11,927 nt of DNA, from NCBI GenBank assembly GCA_020846375.1, contig JADLDZ010000114.1:1-11927 (forward strand), in the 5' to 3' direction. The position numbers and the translations under genes are program-made. The notes under the pieces were generated by a model, which did not search any database, was not told the DNA's origin, and saw only the letters and a program-made list of their open reading frames with translations. Shown one piece after another: positions 6,327 through 11,927 of the stretch. This DNA is from Nitrospirales bacterium (GTDB lineage Bacteria; Nitrospirota; Thermodesulfovibrionia; Thermodesulfovibrionales; Dissulfurispiraceae). The stretch's first letter is position 1. Every line of letters begins with the position of its first letter.

Positions 6327-7399
6327 TTGAACCCCCCCACCAGCGATCCGATGATCAACTCCCAGCCGTCCACCAGGACGAACAGGAGGAGCTTGAACGG
6401 CATCGAGACCATGACCGGGGGAAGCATCATCATCCCCATGGAAAGGAGCACGCTCGAAACGACCATATCGATGACGAGAAAGGGAAGGAAGATAAGGAAG
6501 CCGATCTCGAAGGCCTTCTTGAGCTCTCCGACGGCAAAGGCAGGAACGACCACCCGCAGCGGAAGGTCCATGGGCCGGGCAGGTCTCTCCGCCTTCGCCA
6601 ACTTGAGGAAAAAGGCCAGTTCCTTCTCCTTTGTCTGTTTCAGCATGAATTCCTTGAGGGGGACGCCCGCCCGTTCAAGGGCTGCCTCTCCCGTGATTTC
6701 TTTTTTCGTATAAGGGACGTATGCGTCGCTGTATATCCTGTCCGTAACCGGGGCCATGATGAAAAGGGTCACGAAGAGGGAGAGGCCGATAATCACCTGC
6801 GTAGGGGGCACCTGCGGGGTCCCCAGCGCCTGTCTCAGGAAGGACAGGACCACTACGATGCGGGTAAAGGAGGTCACCATGACGAGAAGGGAAGGCAGGA
6901 TTGCCAGGAGTGTCAGGAACACCAGCAGTTCCATTGGCGTAGAGAGCCCGAACAACCCGCCCCCTCCCGCGGAGGGTGCGGCAGCGGGAGCGGCGGAGGA
7001 CAGGGAGGGATGCGCAAGCAGGCCCGCCGACAGGAGAAGACCGACCGACAGGGCGGGCAACTTCCCTCGCAGCAGTCGCCTGATCCTGTCGCCGGCTCCG
7101 CCCCCCCCCTCCGTCTCCAGCCCCTTGAAGACAGACTCTTCTTTCAGGGACTCCTCAACCGCCGCAGGGTCCGGCTTCGAGAGGAGGGAGATGCTCCCCT
7201 CGGCGATGCCCACCACGAGATATTCATTCAGGGCCTTTATGATCGCGATTCCCCTCTTGGGCCCGAGGGCCTGGTAATGCACCACCTCGATCATGCCCTT
7301 CCGGGGGAGAATCTTCTGCCTGAGCAGCCGCAGGAGGACATACATCCCCACGAGGATGGCCAGCAGAATCAGCGTTGCTTTCAGTAGCTCAAGGCCCAA
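6323..7399 (-). CDS. fliOP: Fused FliO-FliP export gate protein
   Basis: One uninterrupted frame of 358 codons holds two proteins that are normally separate. Residues 1-100 look like FliO: a membrane segment at about 7-24, a basic RLLRQKILPRKG, then the small cytoplasmic domain (IEVVHYQALGPKRGIAIIKA). Residues 107-138 look like a FliP signal peptide (RRLLRGK, a hydrophobic core, then LSSA|APA). Residues 150-358 are FliP, with TSFTRIVVVLSFLRQALGT, a PAFAVGELKKAFEIG block (Gly291 where Ser is usual), and the GMMMLPP and FVLVDGW motifs. In the family FliP forms the gate core and FliO assists its assembly. The start is TTG, behind a strong GGAGGAGG. No ATG lies between residues 37 and 155; the best internal start for a separate FliP is TTG at 7060, which would remove the basic n-region. 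The join contains nine G in a row (7101-7109). Confidence 0.9.
   Translation of the reverse strand: MGLELLKATLILLAILVGMYVLLRLLRQKILPRKGMIEVVHYQALGPKRGIAIIKALNEYLVVGIAEGSISLLSKPDPAAVEESLKEESVFKGLETEGGGGAGDRIRRLLRGKLPALSVGLLLSAGLLAHPSLSSAAPAAAPSAGGGGLFGLSTPMELLVFLTLLAILPSLLVMVTSFTRIVVVLSFLRQALGTPQVPPTQVIIGLSLFVTLFIMAPVTDRIYSDAYVPYTKKEITGEAALERAGVPLKEFMLKQTKEKELAFFLKLAKAERPARPMDLPLRVVVPAFAVGELKKAFEIGFLIFLPFLVIDMVVSSVLLSMGMMMLPPVMVSMPFKLLLFVLVDGWELIIGSLVGGFK
7101..7109 (-). repeat. Nine-G homopolymer at the FliO-FliP join
   Basis: The coding strand has nine consecutive G (nine C on the plus strand). They encode part of the Gly-rich linker GGGGAG just before the FliP signal peptide. Loss or gain of one G would throw FliP out of frame. 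With one G fewer, the new frame reaches a stop within the FliP membrane segment (TGA in TTCCTGACA, near 6915). The tract may be a slippage site, a natural flexible linker, or a place where the base count is uncertain. Confidence 0.8.
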
Positions 7400-7403
7400 A
7401 CAA

Positions 7404-7411
7404 CCTCCTCC
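7404..7411 (-). promoter_or_regulatory. Shine-Dalgarno site supporting a TTG start for fliO-fliP
   Basis: GGAGGAGG lies 4-7 nt (depending on pairing register) before the TTG at 7399-7397. The next ATG in frame would begin inside the first membrane segment, so the TTG is very probably the real start. Confidence 0.75.
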
Positions 7412-7425
7412 GTCCGCTTTCTTTT

Positions 7426-7755
7426 TTACTTCAGTTGCCGCACCCGCTCCGTCGGACTGATGATATCGGTGAGCCTGATCCCGAATTTCTCATTGACCAC
7501 GACCACCTCTCCCCTGCCGATGAGCTTCTGGTTCACATACACTTCCATCGGCTCTCCCGCCAGCTTGTCGAGGGCGATTACCGACCCCTGGCCAAGCTGA
7601 AGGAGTTCCTGCACCAGGATTCTCGTGCTCCCGATCACCACCGTCATCTCGAGGGGGACGTCGAGAATGAAATTGATGTCCCTCTGGACAGTCTGCGGCG
7701 CCTGTGCTTCTCCGCCGAATTCCTGCATATTCAATCCGTTTACCTCTCCCGCCAT
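7426..7755 (-). CDS. fliN: FliN, flagellar motor switch protein
   Basis: A 109-residue FliN with a short variable N-terminus (about 1-25) and a single SpoA (surface presentation of antigens) domain (about 28-100). The domain includes DVPLEMTVVIGSTRILVQEL, the LGQGSVIALDK turn, VNQKLIGRGEVVVVNEKFGI, and the closing residues RLTDIISPTERVRQL. In the family FliN forms the lower ring of the C-ring with FliM and binds the FliH/FliI export ATPase complex. It follows fliM with a TAATG overlap. AAGGAGG within the last fliM codons (7765-7771) lies 9 nt before the ATG, so translation is likely coupled. Length and motifs are normal. Confidence 0.96.
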   Translation of the reverse strand: MAGEVNGLNMQEFGGEAQAPQTVQRDINFILDVPLEMTVVIGSTRILVQELLQLGQGSVIALDKLAGEPMEVYVNQKLIGRGEVVVVNEKFGIRLTDIISPTERVRQLK

Positions 7756-8744
7756 TATTTCGCGCCTCCTTTTCCGCCGGCATGCAGTACGCTGACTAGC
7801 TTCATCGCCTGCGCACCTTTGAAAACCCCGAAGCGCCCCTTGAATTTGGGCACCCCTTCCACCAGGACATTCAGATCCTCATCCGCCCTCGTGTTGAGAA
7901 TGAGGGTATCTCCGACCTTGATGGTCAGGATCTCCTGGACGGTCATGGTCGCCCTTCCCAGCTCTCCCGTGAGGGCGAGGGGGATCTCCTTCAACCCTTC
8001 GTTCAGCCTCTCGATCCATTTTACATCCAGTTCATCCCTGTCGGTGGAAAAAGCACTGTAGAGCCTCTCCTTGATGGGCTCGACGGACCCGTAGGGGATG
8101 CAGAGAAAGGCCTTGCACTGCTTCCCCTCGATTTCGAGGATGAATTCCACCTTTATGACCACATCCACCGGCGTCACGATGGTGACGAACTGGGGGTTCA
8201 TTTCCGAACGGACGTAGACCGGTCTTATGGGGTATACCGGCTTCCAGGCTTCTTCCATGTCTTCGAAAAACATCAGGACAACCTTATGGATGATCTTCTG
8301 CTCGATGGGGGTGAACTCCCGTCCCTCGGGCTTGTAGTATCCTTTTCCGGTCCCGCCGAAGAAGAACTCGATGAGGCTGAATATCATGGGAGCGTCGAAG
8401 ACCAGCAGGCCGAACCCCCTCAGGGGCTCCATCTTGAAGAGATTGATGCTGGACGGGAAGGGGATCCCCCGCATGAAATCGTAGAATTTGGTGATATTTA
8501 CGTTCACGTTGGTCACGTCCACCATATGCCTGATGGCGGCGGCGAGGGAGAGGCGGAAGTTCCGTGCGAGCCTCTCATTGGCGATGTCGAGGGAGGGCAT
8601 CCTCCCCCTGACGATCTTCTCCTGGCCGGTGAAATCATACACCATGACCCCGGAGGGTTCCTCCTGCTTTTCGGTTTCGACCTCTCCATCGGATATGCCC
8701 TTCAGGAGCGCATCGACTTCATCCTGCGAAAGAATATCTTCCAT
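7755..8744 (-). CDS. fliM: FliM, flagellar motor switch protein
   Basis: A 329-residue switch protein. The N-terminal segment ILSQDEVDALLKG (residues 4-16) is the conserved CheY-P binding motif (family LSQ-(D/E)-E-(I/V)-D-A-L-L), so this motor should answer to chemotaxis signalling. The middle CheC-like domain (about 45-230) carries the GGTG motif at 130-133, used for binding FliG. The C-terminal SpoA domain (about 245-325) pairs with FliN. The start ATG has GGAGG about 7 nt upstream, and 15 nt separate it from the fliL stop. The stop overlaps the fliN start by 1 nt. No oddity was seen. Confidence 0.97.
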   Translation of the reverse strand: MEDILSQDEVDALLKGISDGEVETEKQEEPSGVMVYDFTGQEKIVRGRMPSLDIANERLARNFRLSLAAAIRHMVDVTNVNVNITKFYDFMRGIPFPSSINLFKMEPLRGFGLLVFDAPMIFSLIEFFFGGTGKGYYKPEGREFTPIEQKIIHKVVLMFFEDMEEAWKPVYPIRPVYVRSEMNPQFVTIVTPVDVVIKVEFILEIEGKQCKAFLCIPYGSVEPIKERLYSAFSTDRDELDVKWIERLNEGLKEIPLALTGELGRATMTVQEILTIKVGDTLILNTRADEDLNVLVEGVPKFKGRFGVFKGAQAMKLVSVLHAGGKGGAK

Positions 8745-8759
8745 GGTGTCCCTCCGGCT

Positions 8760-9254
8760 CTACTGCATGACGAAGTCAGTCAGATACACATTCTTGACCG
8801 AGTTATTTCCCAGGATCTGGTTCGCCATGATGTTGACCTCATCCTTCAGCTGCAGCTTCCCTTCCGGGGAGACGAGGGAATCGGAGGTCCTGCTCGTGAG
8901 GAGCGTAATAACCGCGTCCCGTAACTGGGGGGTCTTGTTCTTCGCCTTCTCCATGACGGCGGGACCCGCCACTTCGAGCTGCATGGTCACCTTCAGGAAA
9001 CGGTTCCCGTTATTGTCGCTGAGATTCACCACGAAAGGGTCGAGGGCGACCATTACCCCCTCCTCTATCTTCGCCTCCTCATGGCTCTCTTTTTTCTGTT
9101 CTTTCCCGTCGCCCGCTCTTGCGAGGAAGAAGAAGGCTCCTGCACCGCCGGCAAGTACGGCAGCGGCAATGATGATGATCAGCAGCATGTTTTTGCCTTT
9201 TTTCTTTTTCGGCTCTTCCCTTTCCCCTGCCAGCTCTTCCGTGTCCTCAGCCAT
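8760..9254 (-). CDS. fliL: FliL, flagellar basal body-associated protein
   Basis: A 164-residue FliL from the chosen start (MAEDTEELAGEREEP). The layout is a charged cytoplasmic N-terminus ending KKKKGKN, one membrane helix (about 23-45, MLLIIIIAAAVLAGGAGAFF), and a periplasmic domain with ALDPFVVNLSDNNGNRFLKV and the conserved end VYLTDFVMQ. In the family FliL surrounds the stator units and stabilises motor torque. The frame extends to an ATG at 9305. The ATG at 9254 is preferred because AAGGAGGT lies 4-7 nt before it and because the predicted sigma-54 transcript starts near 9290, downstream of 9305. fliL is the first gene of the large operon. Confidence 0.95.
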   Translation of the reverse strand: MAEDTEELAGEREEPKKKKGKNMLLIIIIAAAVLAGGAGAFFFLARAGDGKEQKKESHEEAKIEEGVMVALDPFVVNLSDNNGNRFLKVTMQLEVAGPAVMEKAKNKTPQLRDAVITLLTSRTSDSLVSPEGKLQLKDEVNIMANQILGNNSVKNVYLTDFVMQ

Positions 9255-9257
9255 GGA

Positions 9258-9265
9258 ACCTCCTT
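9258..9265 (-). promoter_or_regulatory. Strong Shine-Dalgarno site that fixes the fliL start
   Basis: AAGGAGGT is complementary to the 16S rRNA tail and is well spaced from the ATG at 9254-9252. The alternative ATG at 9305 has no comparable site. Confidence 0.8.
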
Positions 9266-9300
9266 TATCCGCTTCTCTCCAGAACGCGAATAACGTCCTT

Positions 9301-9316
9301 TGCACAGAACATGCCA
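9301..9316 (-). promoter_or_regulatory. Predicted sigma-54 (-24/-12) promoter of the fliL operon
   Basis: The minus strand reads TGGCATGTTCTGTGCA, matching the sigma-54 consensus TGGCAC-R-N4-TTGC-W at every defined base but two (C to T, and the first T of TTGC to G). The essential GG (9315-9314) and GC (9303-9302) have the correct spacing. Transcription would start near 9290, leaving a leader of about 36 nt that contains the fliL Shine-Dalgarno site. An AT-rich stretch (about 9320-9370) lies just upstream, as is common at such promoters. It implies control by an enhancer-binding activator of the FlrC/FleR/FlbD kind, which is not encoded in the window. Confidence 0.7.
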
Positions 9317-9439
9317 GAGTTAATTGATTGTTTTTGTTGCTTTTTACAAAAAACAGGTCAATAATATGACGGTCCCCTGCCTCAAGAGAGGAACTCCCCT
9401 GTCAAACAACTTACAGAGGAGGGGGACAAAGAGGGAAGC

Positions 9440-9455
9440 AGAGAGAGAGAGAGAG
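9440..9455. repeat. (AG)8 dinucleotide microsatellite
   Basis: Sixteen bases of pure AG repeat on the plus strand (CT on the transcribed minus strand) lie between the flgE hairpin and the fliL promoter, about 125-140 bp upstream of the -24 element. No gene covers it. Confidence 0.9.
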
Positions 9456-9459
9456 CAGC

Positions 9460-9488
9460 GGCGAGGCGGCCTTCAGCCGCACCGCCTC
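9460..9488 (-). terminator. Possible terminator hairpin after flgE
   Basis: About 25 nt past the flgE stop, the transcript can fold GCGGC-TGAAG-GCCGC, extended by GGCG/CGCC across a small internal loop. Alternatively it can fold GAGGCGG/CCGCCTC. A CT-rich tract (CUCUCU...) follows rather than a pure U run, so it is at best an imperfect intrinsic terminator. Its place, between flgE and an independent promoter, fits the end of the flgE transcript. Confidence 0.4.
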
Positions 9489-9512
9489 ACCACCGGAATT
9501 CCCTTCACCGGG

Positions 9513-11927
9513 TTACCGCTTCAGATTCATCAGCTCGGTCAGCATATCGTCCGTGGTGGAGATCACCTTGGTGTTCGCCTGGAATCCCCTCTGGGCGGCG
9601 ATCATCCTCACGAACTCCTCGGCGAGGTCGACATTGCTCATCTCGAGGGAGTTCGCCATTATGGTGCCCCTGCCCGAGGTTCCGGCCGTCCCGATGATCG
9701 GCTGGCCCGAACCCGATGATTCGGCGAAGAGGTTCCTGCCCATCTTGGTCAGCTCGGTGGAAGCGGTGAACTTGGCGACGGCGATGTTCGCGATTTCCTG
9801 TGTCTGTCCGTTGGTGAACACGCCGGTCATTATCCCATCCTGATCGATGACGAGGTTCATGAGGCTGCCCGCTGCATACCCGTCCTGCGTCTGTGTAAGG
9901 ACAGAGTCAGGCGAGCCGAACTGTGTCGTTCCCGCGAGACCGCTCCCGTTCTGTATCAGGCTCTTGCCGAAATCGAAGGTGATCGCCTGGGCGGGATCGA
10001 CGGTGCCGCTGAAGTTGAAGCTGTTGTACTCCTGGATATCCGCAACGAGGCGCCCGGAGGTGTCGAATTCGAGGTATCCCTCCGCGCCCACCTGCTCCTG
10101 GTCCGTTGCACTGTCGTCGGCGGAGACGACGGCGTACCAGTGCCACCGGCTTCCCGTGTTGCCGTTGGTAATGGTTGTGTTCTCGGCGGTTTTCGTGTAA
10201 TAGACCGTCACCATGCGGCTGTTGCCGAGGGAGTCATAAAAAGTGACGGATTGCGGGGGAAAGTCCGAAGTGTCCGCTGCATTGGCGGGGTCGAACCCCA
10301 CGGAAGCGTACGTGCTGGTGGAAGAGCTGCCCGAGCTGGGTGAGGCTCCGGCGGCATTCGTGTTTACCGAAAGGGTTTCGTCGGATTGAGAGCTGTACCC
10401 CAAGAGCTGCTCTGCGGTCGTATTCGCGTTGCTCCATTTCAGGGTGACGGGCACTGCATTGGTGGCGGTGCTGTCACCGTTGATAATGCTGAACTTCTTT
10501 GTAGTGGTATCGTACGATACGGTATACGTATCCGTGGCGCTGCCGTCGTACTGCTCGAGGGCCGTCTTGATCGCCGCGCTGAGACCGTTTGCCGTATAGC
10601 TTCCTGGCGTGATATAGGCGGTTCGGTCGGTGCCGTTGTTGAATACGATCGCATTGTTCGTGCTGTCAATGGTGAAGATCGTGCTGTTCCCGTACACGGC
10701 GGAATCACCCGTTGCCGTGATCGTGCCCGTGGTACTGTCCACAATGGTCTCCGTCCCCGGCTTGGAGCCGAACCCCAGTGCCGTCTCCGCCGTTGTGAGG
10801 GTGTCATCCCACAGGAAGCTCACATCGCCGCCGAAATTGTTCGTCACCTCGATCTGGTTGTCCGAGGTAAAAGTCACGTCGAGCCCGTTGGCGCCGGTAT
10901 GGCCGGGGGTCGCGGTGATCGTGTCCAGGGCGCTGTTCAGGGCCGTTTCCAGTGCGGTGGCAAGGGCGGCGCCGGTCGCATAAGGGCCCGCGCCGATGGT
11001 GGCTGTTCCCGAGCCTGCCCCGATCTGGATCCTGATGGCGTCGGTGCCGGTGAGATCGAGGGGGAACGTGCTGAGCGCCGCGCTCGTCGTCTTGTTGCAG
11101 TTGACATCGTCAGCAGCCGTGTCGTAGCCCAGGGCGACTTCCACGGTGGTGCCCAGGTCATCCCATAGTAAATTCACGGTGTTGCCGGAATTGTTGGTAA
11201 TGGTGAACTTGTCGTCCGCGGTGGAATCGAAGTCCACTGAAAAAGAGTCGTTCACCACCCCCGCCAGGGCAGCGTCGAGCGCCAGATCCACCTGCACGGC
11301 CAGCTCGTCGCCCGTATACTTCCCGGAGGCGATCGTCGCCGTGTATGCGGTCGTCGTGATGCCCCCGAGCGTGAACTTGATGGAATTATTCGAGCTGTCG
11401 ATCTCGAAGGCGGCGCTTGGGTCCTTCGCTTCGGTGGAGGCGTCCAGATTGACCGCGATATCGGCGCTCGATGAAGTCTTGGGAGGGCTGTTGATCGCGG
11501 AGACGTTGATCGTCCCCAGCTGCCCTCCCTGCTGGGTAAGATATCCCTGCAGTTCATACCCCTCGGGGTTCACGATATTTCCCTCTTCATCAAGCTTGAA
11601 TTCTCCCGCCCGCGTGTAGAAGGTGGCGCCGGAAGAGTCCTGCACGATGAAAAACCCGTCGCCGTCGATGGCCATGTCGAGGGGGTTCGAGGTGGATTCC
11701 AGAGTTCCCTGGGAGTCCAGGGGCAGCACTGTCTGGAGATACGCCCCCCTTCCGATCTGCATCGAAGAGCCACCCATCGCCTGGCTCAGTATGTCCCCGA
11801 AAACAGCACGGCTCGCCTTGTATCCGACGGTATTCGTGTTGGCGATATTGTCTCCGATCACTGACAGGGAAAGTCCGTTCGTGCTGAGTCCGCTCACCCC
11901 GGTATACAGCGCCGTCATTATACTCAT
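9513..11927 (-). CDS. flgE: FlgE, flagellar hook protein, enlarged
   Basis: 804 residues from ATG at the window edge; the upstream region is not visible. The N-terminal rod-type motif is GVSGLSTNGLSLSVIGDNIA (10-29), then NTNTVGYK. NPLDMAIDGDGFFIV follows at 81-95. The C-terminal helix has LEMSNVDLAEEFVRMIAAQR (761-780) and the closing TDDMLTELMNLKR. These are the D0/D1 parts of FlgE, exported through the type III gate encoded downstream and polymerised into the hook. Many FlgE proteins have about 400-450 residues; here about 350 extra residues (173-520) form three related modules. A Ser/Thr-rich linker (about 527-540) separates them from a more usual hook domain (about 545-690). There is a single cysteine, Cys277. 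It is convergent with neighbouring flagellar genes but is probably in a different transcript from fliL. Confidence 0.95.
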   Translation of the reverse strand: MSIMTALYTGVSGLSTNGLSLSVIGDNIANTNTVGYKASRAVFGDILSQAMGGSSMQIGRGAYLQTVLPLDSQGTLESTSNPLDMAIDGDGFFIVQDSSGATFYTRAGEFKLDEEGNIVNPEGYELQGYLTQQGGQLGTINVSAINSPPKTSSSADIAVNLDASTEAKDPSAAFEIDSSNNSIKFTLGGITTTAYTATIASGKYTGDELAVQVDLALDAALAGVVNDSFSVDFDSTADDKFTITNNSGNTVNLLWDDLGTTVEVALGYDTAADDVNCNKTTSAALSTFPLDLTGTDAIRIQIGAGSGTATIGAGPYATGAALATALETALNSALDTITATPGHTGANGLDVTFTSDNQIEVTNNFGGDVSFLWDDTLTTAETALGFGSKPGTETIVDSTTGTITATGDSAVYGNSTIFTIDSTNNAIVFNNGTDRTAYITPGSYTANGLSAAIKTALEQYDGSATDTYTVSYDTTTKKFSIINGDSTATNAVPVTLKWSNANTTAEQLLGYSSQSDETLSVNTNAAGASPSSGSSSTSTYASVGFDPANAADTSDFPPQSVTFYDSLGNSRMVTVYYTKTAENTTITNGNTGSRWHWYAVVSADDSATDQEQVGAEGYLEFDTSGRLVADIQEYNSFNFSGTVDPAQAITFDFGKSLIQNGSGLAGTTQFGSPDSVLTQTQDGYAAGSLMNLVIDQDGIMTGVFTNGQTQEIANIAVAKFTASTELTKMGRNLFAESSGSGQPIIGTAGTSGRGTIMANSLEMSNVDLAEEFVRMIAAQRGFQANTKVISTTDDMLTELMNLKR
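10368..11411 (-). repeat. Three tandem divergent modules within FlgE
   Basis: Three modules of about 105 residues lie at residues 173-278, 288-395 and 416-520. Each ends in a matching motif: LLWDDLGTTVEVALGYD (253-269), FLWDDTLTTAETALGFG (371-387) and LKWSNANTTAEQLLGYS (496-512). The Trp-to-Gly distance is 12 in all three. Each also has an earlier Tyr (204, 316, 444) followed by a helix rich in Ala and Leu. The copies are well diverged, so the duplication is old. They should form the outer, surface-exposed hook domains. Confidence 0.75.

Noticed and set aside
9255..9305. A longer FliL starting at the ATG at 9305
   Set aside because: The 17 extra residues overlap the predicted sigma-54 promoter and lie upstream of its transcription start; the ATG at 9254 has an excellent Shine-Dalgarno site.
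10386..11168. A 260-codon plus-strand frame opposite flgE
   Set aside because: Antisense to the repeated modules of FlgE; no ribosome site and no recognisable motif.

Overview
The window is a stretch of bacterial flagellar genes, all on the minus strand, so the biological order runs from high to low coordinates. It opens with flgE (hook protein, 11927-9513), followed by a 258-bp regulatory gap. A tightly packed operon then runs fliL, fliM, fliN, a fused fliO-fliP, fliQ, fliR, flhB, flhA, flhF, flhG. After a 198-bp gap with a strong hairpin, the first 39 codons of fliA (sigma-28) are cut by the window edge. No mobile element, RNA gene, CRISPR array or non-flagellar gene is visible. The whole window is GC-rich and looks uniform in composition by eye.

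The genes divide into jobs. fliL sits at the motor/stator. fliM and fliN build the C-ring switch. fliO-fliP, fliQ, fliR, flhB and flhA make the inner-membrane export gate that secretes axial proteins, including FlgE. flhF and flhG set the place and number of flagella. fliA encodes the late-class sigma factor. The order fliLMNOPQR-flhBAFG-fliA is typical of Gram-negative bacteria with few, usually polar, flagella. With the high GC and a good sigma-54 promoter before fliL, it suggests Nitrospirota, Desulfobacterota or a proteobacterium; the sequence alone does not settle the phylum.

Regulation visible in the sequence: a -24/-12 (sigma-54) promoter at 9301-9316 should drive the fliL operon. It also shows that fliL starts at the ATG at 9254, not at the upstream ATG at 9305. 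Translational coupling is extensive: TAATG at fliM/fliN and flhF/flhG, ATGA at fliP/fliQ, and gaps of 2-3 nt at fliR/flhB and flhB/flhA. A perfect 15-bp hairpin follows flhG and may partly uncouple fliA.

I found no wholly new system. The points most worth a second look are: (1) the in-frame FliO-FliP fusion, joined at a run of nine G and followed by an intact FliP signal peptide; (2) an enlarged FlgE with a module repeated three times; (3) an FlhF/FlhG pair in which FlhG lacks the N-terminal FlhF-activating segment and FlhF has altered G2/G3 motifs; (4) the control region between flgE and fliL, with an (AG)8 microsatellite and the sigma-54 promoter.
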